DNA of 64,000 nt, from contig NZ_POWF01000007.1 in NCBI RefSeq assembly GCF_002895005.1, forward strand, positions 124,001-188,000. The letters are read 5' to 3'. The notes under the pieces were generated by a model that had not been told where the DNA came from, searched no databases, and saw only the letters and a program-made list of their open reading frames with translations. The position numbers and the translations under genes were made by a program. Below, one piece after another: positions 1 to 8,631 of the stretch. Source of the stretch: Hanstruepera neustonica. GTDB taxonomy: Bacteria; Bacteroidota; Bacteroidia; Flavobacteriales; Flavobacteriaceae. Position 1 is the first letter of the stretch. The number at the start of each line of letters is the position of its first letter.

Positions 1-450
1 ATTGTAGCAATCTAATTCATCTAATAAACCAAGATTGGACAAATCTAACTCGGCTATATTATTGGAATGACATATCAAACTCGTTAAATTAGAATTAACT
101 GGAAAGTCAATGGTTTCAAGTTGATTACTATAACATTTAACTTGAATTAAATTGTTATTTGAAGTTAAATCCAATTCGGTTAAATTGTTGCTGCTGCAAT
201 TTAAATAAATCAATGAACTAAAATCTGCAATGCCAGTAAGATCATTTATTCCACGACCACTAATATTGAGATAATTAACACTGGTAATGTTTTGCGACAG
301 TACTTGTCCATCCAATGGATAAGAATCATATCCCAATTGAATTAAAGCCGTTTCAAACTGACTATCTGGAATGGCCGTAAACTGTGAAAAACCATTCATG
401 CATGAAAGCATCATTACAACCAGACAAAAATAGTATAGTCGTAATTTCAT
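1..450 (-). CDS. Secreted leucine-rich-repeat protein, C-terminal part cut off by window edge
   Basis: Reading the minus strand from the ATG at 448-450 gives 150 codons without a stop, running off the left edge. The first 23 residues are a hydrophobic signal peptide ending in FSQ. Then follows FTAIPDSQFETALIQLGYD, the usual opening of secreted Bacteroidota LRR proteins. From about residue 60 there are short repeats of the form LxxLxCxxNxLxxLDLxxN (for example LIYLNCSSNNLTELDLTSN), which fit a solenoid of 21-22 residue units. Such proteins often end in a T9SS sorting domain, but that end is outside the window. The role is probably cell-surface binding or adhesion, which is inferred only from the fold. 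Confidence 0.85.
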   Translation of the reverse strand, partial: MKLRLYYFCLVVMMLSCMNGFSQFTAIPDSQFETALIQLGYDSYPLDGQVLSQNITSVNYLNISGRGINDLTGIADFSSLIYLNCSSNNLTELDLTSNNNLIQVKCYSNQLETIDFPVNSNLTSLICHSNNIAELDLSNLGLLDELDCYN

Positions 451-570
451 ATAAGTAGCTACGCTACGATTTAGGTTGGTCTTATTTTTCATTAGATTTG
501 GGGTTACTAATTTTAAAATATTCAGACTTTAGAGTGCTAATATAAAAAAAACAATTCTATGAAATGCATA

Positions 571-651
571 TTTTTCCGATAAAATGCATTTTTATTTTTT
601 ATTTATCTGTTTTTCAATACTTTACAAAAGCATGTTTTTTCCGAAATTTTC
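571..651 (-). promoter_or_regulatory. Putative regulatory motif upstream of the LRR gene
   Basis: Within the 275-base gap 451-725 there is TTTTTCCGATAAAATGCATT at 571-590 and a second TTTTTTCCGAAATTTT-like site at 635-650. A closely similar arrangement (TTTTTTCGACAAAATACATT) lies upstream of the T9SS protein at 56577-58328, in the same orientation relative to its gene. The rest of the gap is AT-rich and shows no gene. Regulatory function is inferred from the shared motif; the binding protein is unknown. Confidence 0.35.
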
Positions 652-725
652 TTCTTTTACAAAGTTTATAGATGATTTTGTTTAGTTTGCAAAACACATT
701 ATGTTTGCTATTGAAATATCAAACA

Positions 726-1247
726 ATGGAAACAGAACAAATAATTGGTTTATTTTTATATGCTATTCCTGCACTTATAACAGGTCTGATTGCATATTAT
801 TTTTTTAAGGAACACACCAAAAATGAAGATGGCAGACGCCGTTTTCTATTGCAAAAAGAGATGCAAGTCAATGCTATGCCATTACGATTGCAAGCTTATG
901 AACGTATGGCACTTTTTTTAGAACGAATTACACCTTCAAAATTACTTATTAGAGTTCATCCAAATTCTTCTGATAAAGATAGTTATGAGTCTTTACTTAT
1001 ACAAACAATTGAACAGGAGTTTGAACACAATCTATCACAACAAATCTACTTAAGTGACGAATGTTGGAACATTATTACAGCCGCTAAAAATGCTACCATT
1101 CAGCTCATTCGAAAAGCAGGACTTTTAGAAAAAACCGACTCTGCCAATAAACTACGAGAGGTTGTGTTAACAGAAATGATGGAGAAGCGCGCACCTAGCG
1201 ATGCCGCTTTATCGTTTATAAAACAAGAAGTCAGCGAGATGTGGTAG
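726..1247 (+). CDS. Small membrane-anchored protein of unknown function (DUF7935-like)
   Basis: This 173-residue protein has one N-terminal transmembrane helix (residues about 5-24, LFLYAIPALITGLIAYYFF) followed by a charged, mostly helical domain containing KEMQVNAMPLRLQAYERMALFLERI. That pattern is familiar from a conserved but uncharacterised Bacteroidota family that I believe is DUF7935; the family name is from memory. I start it at METEQ (726), because the 18 residues gained by starting at 672 would precede the conserved membrane segment. Its 3' end overlaps the convergent patatin gene by 17 bases. No function is known. Confidence 0.75.
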   Translation: METEQIIGLFLYAIPALITGLIAYYFFKEHTKNEDGRRRFLLQKEMQVNAMPLRLQAYERMALFLERITPSKLLIRVHPNSSDKDSYESLLIQTIEQEFEHNLSQQIYLSDECWNIITAAKNATIQLIRKAGLLEKTDSANKLREVVLTEMMEKRAPSDAALSFIKQEVSEMW

Positions 1248-2130
1248 CTCCACCATGCTTGCGTTTAGCATAGTCATAGCCTTGCTCCCACCATTTGACC
1301 ATTAAGCGCCTGCTAAAAATCAATGAGTTTTCGGTTAGAGCAGTCGGTGTATAGTATAAATTAAGTTTAACACCTCTATTTTTTGCAGCCAATTGACCTA
1401 TAATAATATCATTACGCTCTACCTGATCCAAAAGATGGCCGAATAAATTCAGCATGAGCGAAAATGGATTTTTACCCAATACCTTATTACGCTCCATATT
1501 TTCAGCTTCCAATACAACAGCATCCACTTCGGTAGCACCACGCTTGATAGCCTCCCTGATAGGCACTACACAACCCAATCCTCCATCAGCATATTCATAG
1601 CCGTTGACTTTGGCTATGGACATAAACGGAATATAATTACAAGAAATCCATATCCAATTGCAAAATTCCTCATAAGTGCAATCCTGAATCGATTTATACT
1701 CCACACTATTTTTAGACAGGTTCGATACAGTTACCACCAAATCGTGTTTGGTAGATTTTATCTGCTCATATTCTTCCCTAGTAAAATTCTTTTTAATGTT
1801 GCGCCTCAACGCTTTGCTTTCACCGAAGGTTCTTTTTAAACGAACAAACTGCCAAAGTGAATTAACAAAATCAATGGAAACATATTCGCGATCTCCTTTC
1901 TTTCGTTGCACAAATGGACTCACACTAAAAATATCATGTTGTTGTACATTGGTAAAAATATCGTAGAGTTTAGGGATATTGTTCACTGCCAAATGCGGTA
2001 CCAACAAACTCCCAGTTGAAGTACCCAAAAACATATCATACCGCTTTCCTTGTTCTTCCATTAAATATTGGGCTACACCGCCTGCGTAAGCCCCTTTACT
2101 TCCTCCTCCAGATATCACTAGTGCTCTCAT
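1231..2130 (-). CDS. Patatin-like phospholipase (downstream paralogue)
   Basis: This is a cytoplasmic serine lipase/acyl hydrolase of the patatin family, 299 residues, with no signal peptide. The family features are intact: oxyanion loop GGGSKG at residues 8-13, nucleophile motif GTSTG at 36-40 (Ser38), and the catalytic Asp in DGG at 182-184. Such enzymes cleave acyl chains from phospholipids through a Ser-Asp dyad. It lies one base after the stop of a close paralogue with the same spacing of all motifs, so the two arose by tandem duplication and are probably cotranscribed with the upstream aminopeptidase. The natural substrate is unknown. Confidence 0.9.
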   Translation of the reverse strand: MRALVISGGGSKGAYAGGVAQYLMEEQGKRYDMFLGTSTGSLLVPHLAVNNIPKLYDIFTNVQQHDIFSVSPFVQRKKGDREYVSIDFVNSLWQFVRLKRTFGESKALRRNIKKNFTREEYEQIKSTKHDLVVTVSNLSKNSVEYKSIQDCTYEEFCNWIWISCNYIPFMSIAKVNGYEYADGGLGCVVPIREAIKRGATEVDAVVLEAENMERNKVLGKNPFSLMLNLFGHLLDQVERNDIIIGQLAAKNRGVKLNLYYTPTALTENSLIFSRRLMVKWWEQGYDYAKRKHGGATTSR

Positions 2131-2131
2131 A

Positions 2132-3040
2132 TTATGTTGTCATCTCTAATGGACTTGTTTTCTGGTTTTTATATTTGGCATAATCAAAGCCACTAGACCA
2201 CCACTTGGTCATTTTTTCTTTATCAAAAATTAATGAATTTGTAGTCAATACGGTCGGCGTGTAATAAAAATCAATGATTGCTTCATGATTAGTGGCCACA
2301 AATTTACCAATTCTAATATTCTGGCTTTCAATTCTATCCAACATAAACGCAAACATATTGGTCAACAATGAAAACGCATTGAGCGATGGCATTCGGTTTA
2401 GCTGCGTTACTTCAGTCTGAAGAATAACCGCATCTACATGCGTTGCGCCACGTTTTATTGCTTCTTCTATGGGCACCATTGAACCTAAACCACCATCAGC
2501 ATATTCACAACCATTTTTCTTAACCAAAGTCATAAAGGGCGTATAATTACAAGATATCCATATCCATTCGCAAAACTCCTCATACTCAAAGTCATTAATA
2601 GACTTATATTCCACTTGATTTAAAGAGAGATTGGAAACCGTTACCACAACATCTCTTGCACTGTTTTTTAGTTCTGCAAAAGCCTCTTCAGAAAAACTAT
2701 TTATTATTAAACGCTTTAAACTATGACTTTCACCAAAAGTTTTTCGGCCTTTTAGAATGTTTCGCAACACATTAAAATGATTGATACCTATAGTTTCTAG
2801 TTCTTTTTTCTTTTTGATAATGAACGGACAACTATCAAAAATATCATCTTGGGTCACACTGGTATAAATTTGTTTGATAGTTTCTACTTGATTTAAAGCT
2901 AAATGTGACACTAACAAACTTCCTGTTGAAGTTCCGATAAACAAATCATATTTATGCTTCTGCTCCTCAATGAGATATTGCGCCACACCTCCTGCAAAAG
3001 CTCCCTTGCTACCACCTCCAGAAATCACTAATGCACGCAT
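2132..3040 (-). CDS. Patatin-like phospholipase (upstream paralogue)
   Basis: This 302-residue patatin-family hydrolase has the oxyanion loop GGGSKG (8-13), GTSTG with Ser39-region nucleophile at residues 36-40, and DGG at 182-184. It matches its downstream neighbour along its whole length, including the identical segments MRALVISGGGSKGA and FCxWIWISCNY. The gene follows the aminopeptidase stop by one base, which points to a single transcript of three genes. Divergence between the copies is concentrated in the middle region and the C-terminus, so substrate preference may differ. The role, probably membrane lipid turnover, is inferred from the family. Confidence 0.9.
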   Translation of the reverse strand: MRALVISGGGSKGAFAGGVAQYLIEEQKHKYDLFIGTSTGSLLVSHLALNQVETIKQIYTSVTQDDIFDSCPFIIKKKKELETIGINHFNVLRNILKGRKTFGESHSLKRLIINSFSEEAFAELKNSARDVVVTVSNLSLNQVEYKSINDFEYEEFCEWIWISCNYTPFMTLVKKNGCEYADGGLGSMVPIEEAIKRGATHVDAVILQTEVTQLNRMPSLNAFSLLTNMFAFMLDRIESQNIRIGKFVATNHEAIIDFYYTPTVLTTNSLIFDKEKMTKWWSSGFDYAKYKNQKTSPLEMTT

Positions 3041-3041
3041 A

Positions 3042-5069
3042 TTACGATTTGTTTTTTATGTTTTGAATTTTCTGGGCATAGCCATCATCATTGGATAGTT
3101 TATCCAACAATCTATTAGCAAACTGTTTGAATTGCCAACTGTGATGATGACTAGCTTCAACCAAATGCTCCAATGCCTGTTCTGGAAACAACCCAATGGC
3201 ATCTAAATAAGAAAATGCCCCCATACGCACCTCAAAACCATAGTCAGGAGCAGTATAATTGACCAACTCATTAAAAAAAGCTTGTTTGTTGTCTTCAAAA
3301 TAATCTGGTGTTGAAATAGCCAAAACCAGCCAGAGCAAACGCACATTCTTATCATTTAAACCAATTACTCTCTTTGTTTTATTTAGATATTTTGAACGTT
3401 CCTCTGGAAAGTTATTCCAAAGATTGTAGAGCGCATACTCAATAGTTACATAAGATTTATCATCTAAAAGTGATTCGTATACTGTTTTTAAAGAAATGGG
3501 TATATTCACAACATGCTTCGCAATAGCTTGCCTGACCTTTAACCCTTCTTGAAATACATCTACAGTAACACGCTCCGGAACCTGGGCTATAACTTTAGAT
3601 TTAGCTTCATCAGACAATGGAGCCTCCATAAAATAATCGCATTTAGATGTTTTAGCTTCACAATCAGCCATGAGGTATTCTTGAATAAAAACTGAATTCT
3701 CCAAGCTTGCCATAGCCTGGTTATATGGAAAAGACTTAGCCTCAAGCCATTCAGAAGTAAAACCACCTAACGGTTTTTCGTACAGACCTTCTACTTCCTC
3801 AATAAAATTAGCGGTTTCCACATTTTTAAATTGATATTTATTTAAATAGTTCTTCACCGCTTGCCTAAAGACCTCTTCTCCAACAAGTTCTTTAAGAGCA
3901 TGTAAAACCCAAGCACCACGTTTGTAAAATGTTGTGCTACTGGATTTCGGATCCAACAATGCAGTACCTGCACCACGATTGTCTTGATCCAATAATTCCT
4001 GTGCATATTCATACAAGCGCCAGTAGTAATAATTATCACCAAATACCTGCCTTTCAGCCAATAGCGCATAGTAAGTCGCAAAACCTTCCTGCAGCCAATG
4101 GTGCGTTCCAGATGTTTCCGTTACCAAATCACCAAACCATTGATGTGCCAATTCGTGGGCATTCACATTGACATAGTTTTTGTCATTAAACCCAATAGAA
4201 TCTACCACAAATCCATCTGAAAATATGGTAGCACTGGTATTTTCCATACCTGCATATAAAAAATCATGAACAGGAACCTGCTTGTAGTTTTGCCACGGGT
4301 AAGCCACACCAATTTCTTCTTCCAAAAAATCAAACATCTGTTTGGTATAACGGTACGTAGGCTCTACTTTTAGGGAATCTTCTGGGTAATAATACATTTC
4401 AAGTGGAATACCGCTTTTAGAAGTCTCAACCCGCTTATCATACTTTCCAATTGCTAAAGCAATTAAATAGCTTGACATGGGTTTTTTCATATCATAATAC
4501 CAAGTTTCCAGCCTTTCATCAGTTGCCTGCGACTTATGAGTTAAAACACCATTAGAAATTACCTCATAACCTTTTAATGTCGAGATACTAATATCGAATT
4601 CGACTTTTTCATTCATATCATCAAAACTGGGCAACCAATTACTCGTGTACTTGCCCTGCCCTTGGGTCCAAATTTGATTAGGTGCTTCATTATCCCAACC
4701 TACAAAATACAAGGCTTTTTTGGGCACTGTTTTATAACTCAAAATCAGCTCATAGGGTTTTCCTTTTAAAAATGAATTCTTAATCCAAATTTTATCCTTA
4801 TCATTCACATAATCAATGGTATCCAATTGTTTTGAAGGCAATGTCATTAAGACAAGCGGCTTGGTTATTTGCATGTTTTTTGCATCAATGTAAATTGAGT
4901 CAACACGTTTTAAAATATCAAATTGAAAACGAACAGTGCCTTCAACAGATTTTTCAACCGTATCCAATTTTACCAAAGCCTTACAATGCTTAAAGTCAAC
5001 ATAATCAGTCTGTTGTGCCAACGAAAGTTCAAAAAAGAAAAGTAAGAGTAGACTTAATACGGGTTTCAT
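3042..5069 (-). CDS. Secreted M1-family aminopeptidase
   Basis: This is a zinc metallopeptidase of family M1 that removes N-terminal residues from peptides, 675 residues including a signal peptide (residues 1-18, ending LAQ). The zinc site HELAH is at 305-309 with the third ligand Glu328, giving the HExxH-x18-E spacing. The exopeptidase motif appears as AGMEN at 273-277. An N-terminal beta domain (about 20-210) precedes the catalytic domain, and a helical, partly HEAT-like C-terminal region follows. It is the first gene of a run with two patatin-like lipases. It probably acts in the periplasm or outside the cell on dietary peptides. Confidence 0.93.
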   Translation of the reverse strand: MKPVLSLLLLFFFELSLAQQTDYVDFKHCKALVKLDTVEKSVEGTVRFQFDILKRVDSIYIDAKNMQITKPLVLMTLPSKQLDTIDYVNDKDKIWIKNSFLKGKPYELILSYKTVPKKALYFVGWDNEAPNQIWTQGQGKYTSNWLPSFDDMNEKVEFDISISTLKGYEVISNGVLTHKSQATDERLETWYYDMKKPMSSYLIALAIGKYDKRVETSKSGIPLEMYYYPEDSLKVEPTYRYTKQMFDFLEEEIGVAYPWQNYKQVPVHDFLYAGMENTSATIFSDGFVVDSIGFNDKNYVNVNAHELAHQWFGDLVTETSGTHHWLQEGFATYYALLAERQVFGDNYYYWRLYEYAQELLDQDNRGAGTALLDPKSSSTTFYKRGAWVLHALKELVGEEVFRQAVKNYLNKYQFKNVETANFIEEVEGLYEKPLGGFTSEWLEAKSFPYNQAMASLENSVFIQEYLMADCEAKTSKCDYFMEAPLSDEAKSKVIAQVPERVTVDVFQEGLKVRQAIAKHVVNIPISLKTVYESLLDDKSYVTIEYALYNLWNNFPEERSKYLNKTKRVIGLNDKNVRLLWLVLAISTPDYFEDNKQAFFNELVNYTAPDYGFEVRMGAFSYLDAIGLFPEQALEHLVEASHHHSWQFKQFANRLLDKLSNDDGYAQKIQNIKNKS

Positions 5070-5151
5070 AAGGTCTGTTTACGCAAAGATTAGTCCAAAA
5101 TACAAAAAATTGCATTTCTCGAATTCCATGAAATGGCTTAATTTCGCTTTT

Positions 5152-7290
5152 ATGAGTGTGAATCTGCAAACTCCCATAGATTATCTTAAAGGCGTTGGCC
5201 CCAATCGTGCGGAATTACTTCGTAAAGAGCTTGGCATACACACCTATCAGGATTTAATAAATCTCTTTCCCAATCGGTATTTAGACCGTACCACCTACTA
5301 CAAGATAAATCAATTACAACAGAACAGCGCTGAAGTTCAGGTAATTGGTCAAATTATTAAGTTTGAAGAGGTAGCCCAAAAGCGAGGCAAACGTTTAGTA
5401 GCCACTTTTCAAGATGACACAGGGACTATGGAGCTGGTTTGGTTTCGTGGCCACAAGTGGATTCGAGAAAACCTCAAGCGCAACACTCCTTATGTGGTTT
5501 TTGGTAAAACCAACTGGTTTAATGGCAAGTTTTCAATGCCACATCCTGACATGGAATTGCTTAAGGACCATGAAAAAAGTCTGCAATCTGCCATGCAGCC
5601 CATTTACCCTTCCACAGAAAAACTAACCAACAAAGGTATTAGCAATCGTGTACTTATTAAAATCATTCAGCAGTTGTTTACCGAGACCAAAGGGCAGTTT
5701 ACGGAAACCTTATCACCTGAACTTCTAGAGAATCTTCATTTGGTTTCCAAAAGTCAAGCGCTTTTTAATGTGCATTTTCCGCAAAACCAAGAGCTTTTAA
5801 CCAAAGCACAATACCGATTAAAATTTGAAGAATTATTTTACATCCAACTACAACTTATTTTAAAAAACCTCATTCATAAATCCAAAATCAAAGGCCTTCC
5901 TTTTCATCATGTGGGTGATTATTTTAATACCTTTTTTAATACCCATTTACCCTTTGAATTGACCCAAGCTCAGAAACGTGTGCTTAAGGAAATTCGAACC
6001 GATTTAGGTAGTCAGGCACAAATGAATCGCTTGCTACAGGGCGATGTAGGTTCCGGGAAGACCATAGTTGCCTTCATGTCAATGCTCATGGCACTTGACA
6101 ACGGTTTTCAAGCCTGTTTAATGGCTCCGACTGAAATTTTGTCAGTCCAGCACTATAACGGATTAATTGAATGGTGTAATAAATTGAATATCAGTATAAA
6201 AATATTAACTGGTTCAAGTAATACTTCAGAAAGAAAAGAAATTCATGAAAATCTTGAAAATGGTCAATTACAGATCTTAATTGGCACTCACGCCCTCTTG
6301 GAAGATACTGTAAAATTCAAAAATTTAGGACTTGCTATTATCGACGAGCAGCATCGTTTTGGAGTAGCTCAAAGAAGCAAGTTATGGCACAAAGGTCCAA
6401 ATCAAAATCCTGAAAAAGCTCTTGCTCAAAATGCCGTTCCGCCACACATTTTAATCATGACCGCAACTCCTATTCCAAGAACTTTAGCCATGTCGGTTTA
6501 TGGCGATTTGGACATTTCTTTGATTGATGAGTTACCTCCAGGACGACAAGCCATTAAAACAGTCCATCGATATGACAAAAACAGACTGAAGGTTTTTAGG
6601 TTCATACGCGATGAAATAGAAAAAGGTCGGCAGATTTACGTTGTGTATCCACTCATTCAGGAAAGCGAAAAAATGGATTATAAAGATTTAATGGATGGCT
6701 ATGCCAGTATTGAAAGGGACTTTCCAAAGCCAAAATACCAAATATCGATAGTGCATGGAAAAATGAAAGCGGCTGATAAAGACTACGAAATGCAACGTTT
6801 TGTAAAAGGCGAAACCCAAATTATGGTAGCTACAACCGTAATTGAAGTAGGTGTAAATGTTCCCAATGCCTCTGTAATGGTCATCGAAAGTGCCGAGCGC
6901 TTTGGCCTCTCTCAACTTCATCAGTTGCGTGGTCGTGTTGGTCGTGGCGCTGAGCAGAGCTATTGCATATTAATGACCAGCCATAAACTGAGTAACGATA
7001 GTAAAACCCGATTAGAAACCATGGTACGCACCAATGACGGTTTTGAAATTGCCGAAGTAGATTTAAAACTCCGTGGCCCAGGCGACATTATGGGTACCCA
7101 GCAAAGTGGCGTCCTCAATCTCAAGATAGCGGATTTAATAAAAGATAATGATATATTAAAATCTGCACGATATTATGCGAAACAAATCTTGAATAACGAC
7201 CCATCATTATCTTCACCAAGTAACAAAGCTATCTTGAATACTTACAGACAAATGGCCAAATACCGGAATATCTGGAATTATATCAGTTAA
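5152..7290 (+). CDS. recG: ATP-dependent DNA helicase RecG
   Basis: RecG unwinds branched DNA at stalled replication forks and recombination intermediates. The 712-residue protein has the N-terminal wedge/OB domain (DYLKGVGPNRAELL near the start), Walker A GDVGSGKT near residue 297, DEQH near 397, TATPIPRTL near 436 and the C-terminal helicase motif QLRGRVGRG. The ATG at 5152 is chosen over 5110 because homologues start just before the LQTPIDYLKGVGP segment. It is transcribed alone, divergent from the aminopeptidase, and ends at a hairpin. Confidence 0.96.
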   Translation: MSVNLQTPIDYLKGVGPNRAELLRKELGIHTYQDLINLFPNRYLDRTTYYKINQLQQNSAEVQVIGQIIKFEEVAQKRGKRLVATFQDDTGTMELVWFRGHKWIRENLKRNTPYVVFGKTNWFNGKFSMPHPDMELLKDHEKSLQSAMQPIYPSTEKLTNKGISNRVLIKIIQQLFTETKGQFTETLSPELLENLHLVSKSQALFNVHFPQNQELLTKAQYRLKFEELFYIQLQLILKNLIHKSKIKGLPFHHVGDYFNTFFNTHLPFELTQAQKRVLKEIRTDLGSQAQMNRLLQGDVGSGKTIVAFMSMLMALDNGFQACLMAPTEILSVQHYNGLIEWCNKLNISIKILTGSSNTSERKEIHENLENGQLQILIGTHALLEDTVKFKNLGLAIIDEQHRFGVAQRSKLWHKGPNQNPEKALAQNAVPPHILIMTATPIPRTLAMSVYGDLDISLIDELPPGRQAIKTVHRYDKNRLKVFRFIRDEIEKGRQIYVVYPLIQESEKMDYKDLMDGYASIERDFPKPKYQISIVHGKMKAADKDYEMQRFVKGETQIMVATTVIEVGVNVPNASVMVIESAERFGLSQLHQLRGRVGRGAEQSYCILMTSHKLSNDSKTRLETMVRTNDGFEIAEVDLKLRGPGDIMGTQQSGVLNLKIADLIKDNDILKSARYYAKQILNNDPSLSSPSNKAILNTYRQMAKYRNIWNYIS

Positions 7291-7320
7291 AAGGGCTCAA
7301 CCGAATGTGGATGAGCCCTT
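7291..7320. terminator. Bidirectional hairpin terminator between recG and DUF2911 gene
   Basis: A perfect 9-bp stem (AAGGGCTCA / TGAGCCCTT) with a 12-base loop starts directly after the recG stop codon. It sits between convergent genes. The T-runs are short on both sides (TTT on plus, TTTT on minus), so its strength is uncertain. Confidence 0.6.
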
Positions 7321-7352
7321 TAAACAAACTATTGGTGATTGGATTGATGACC

Positions 7353-8438
7353 TTACAAAGCACCTAATTCTTTGAGATGTTTCTCGGAATTGGTTCTGAC
7401 ATTCGCAGGCGGGTTCATGGATAACGATTTTTTAAAGTTCTTTATTGCTTTTTGGTTTTCTCCCATAGTTTTGTAGCATTCACCTAAACTATCATATCCA
7501 TTAGGGTCTTCAGGATAATTAGCTATATTTTGCTTAAAAAATTTCACAGCTCGGTCGTAGTCTTTCGCATTCATCATTTGATAGCCCAGAGCATTTAACT
7601 GTTGTTTATTAGCCAAAGCTGCAGCCTCATCCATTAAAGATGCATACTCATCAGTGCGTCCAAGCTTATTCAGTATTTGACCTTTGATTGCCAAATTATT
7701 AAACGTTTTTTGACTGTAGAAATTACCCGAAATAGCACCATCGATCCAGCCAAGAGCCTCATTTAAATCTCCGCCATTGTTTAGTGCATAGGCAGCCGCT
7801 TGTTCCCAGTTTTGGCGACTAAAACCAAATTGACCGTTGGTTTTACTACGAAATTCATCTAAAACCACATCGGCAACATCAACAGATATTTTAAATGGAA
7901 ATTCCTTATCTCCCCAAATTAATGATGCCACCGCATCATTGGCATTGACAGTGTTGAACTCGAAAGTCAATAGCTCATGAAATGGCGCTGTTTTGGTTGT
8001 AATTTCAGCTCTTAATGCATCATTTTTTTTGTCATAATAAAAACTTCCCCAGGCCAAATAATCCCTCGAAAGGATTAATGTTGCAGTATCATTGCTTTTA
8101 ACTTCAAAAAATAATCCATAAGTACCCGCTTTAATGGGTTTGCCTTCCACAAAAGCATCATGACTAAATGTAATGGTCGTATTTTCATCAGCTCCGGCTC
8201 GCCAAGGCGCAGCTGTAGCTGTTCCAAACCCTAAATTGTTCATACCATACGGTACTAAAGCACCCCAAAGGTCTCGACCATTAACACTAGGTCTAGAATA
8301 AGTAACACTTATATCAGTAATTCCCACACGTTGCACGATCGTGGCCTGCTGACTGGCACGTGGTGTGTTCAATTGCCCAAACGACATTGAGCTAATTGTC
8401 AAAAAAAGTAAAATGGTGAAAAAGTTGATCTGTTTCAT
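7353..8438 (-). CDS. Secreted DUF2911 protein with C-terminal TPR repeats
   Basis: The 361-residue protein has a signal peptide (about 1-21, ending SFG). Next comes a DUF2911 domain (about 25-200), recognisable by RASQQATIVQRVG, DISVTYSRPSVNGRDLWG and APWRAGADENTTITFS. The C-terminal third (about 240-355) is helical and contains tetratricopeptide repeats, for example AVKFFKQNIANYPEDPNGYD and ENQKAIKNFKKSLSMNP. DUF2911 is widespread in Bacteroidota, and its function is not known. The TPR part suggests protein binding. It is transcribed divergently from the TetR cassette, so the shared 193-base region may regulate both. Confidence 0.85.
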   Translation of the reverse strand: MKQINFFTILLFLTISSMSFGQLNTPRASQQATIVQRVGITDISVTYSRPSVNGRDLWGALVPYGMNNLGFGTATAAPWRAGADENTTITFSHDAFVEGKPIKAGTYGLFFEVKSNDTATLILSRDYLAWGSFYYDKKNDALRAEITTKTAPFHELLTFEFNTVNANDAVASLIWGDKEFPFKISVDVADVVLDEFRSKTNGQFGFSRQNWEQAAAYALNNGGDLNEALGWIDGAISGNFYSQKTFNNLAIKGQILNKLGRTDEYASLMDEAAALANKQQLNALGYQMMNAKDYDRAVKFFKQNIANYPEDPNGYDSLGECYKTMGENQKAIKNFKKSLSMNPPANVRTNSEKHLKELGAL

Positions 8439-8504
8439 AATAAAGTGGATTAATTAGTTGGTATGAAGTTAGATACAAACTGAACTGCAAGATGTTAGCG
8501 TTGT

Positions 8505-8580
8505 GTTAATTAACAGCAACCAATTGTTAATTAACTATTTATTAAGAAGCTATTTGCTTGTTAACTAAAAATTAATTAAC
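8505..8580. repeat. Array of GTTAATTAAC-type palindromes (operator candidates)
   Basis: GTTAATTAAC, a perfect 10-base palindrome, occurs at 8505-8514 and again at 8526-8535, exactly 21 bases (two helical turns) apart. GTTAAC follows at 8560-8565 and TTAATTAAC at 8572-8580. They lie between the divergent DUF2911 and TetR genes, upstream of the -7 element. This is a likely regulator binding array. The regulator is not proven, but the adjacent TetR protein is the obvious candidate. Confidence 0.45.
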
Positions 8581-8588
8581 TATTTTTG
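8558..8588 (+). promoter_or_regulatory. Promoter of the TetR-photolyase cassette
   Basis: The -7 element TATTTTTG at 8581-8588 matches the Bacteroidota consensus TAnnTTTG. A TTG at 8558-8560 lies 20 bases upstream as the -33 element. The predicted start of transcription is near 8594-8596, inside the inverted repeat that follows. Confidence 0.55.
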
Positions 8589-8615
8589 TCTAACTTTTTT
8601 ATTTAAAAGTTAAAC
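8588..8615. promoter_or_regulatory. Inverted-repeat operator candidate at the transcription start
   Basis: Arms TAACTTTT (8591-8598) and AAAAGTTA (8605-8612) are separated by 6 bases. The repeat extends outward by GT/AC with a single mismatch, giving 11-base arms. The element overlaps the predicted transcription start, directly before a TetR gene, which is the classic place for TetR-family autorepression. Binding is inferred. Confidence 0.5.
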
Positions 8616-8631
8616 AAAATTATATTTAATT

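Noticed and set aside
455-467. GTAGC-TAC-GCTAC inverted repeat just upstream of the LRR gene start
   Set aside because: It has only 5-base arms and a 3-base loop and occurs once; it may be chance or part of the leader, and I cannot give it a role.
5110-5151. Upstream extension of RecG by 14 residues
   Set aside because: The extension precedes the conserved family opening, and the next ATG at 5152 fits homologues better.
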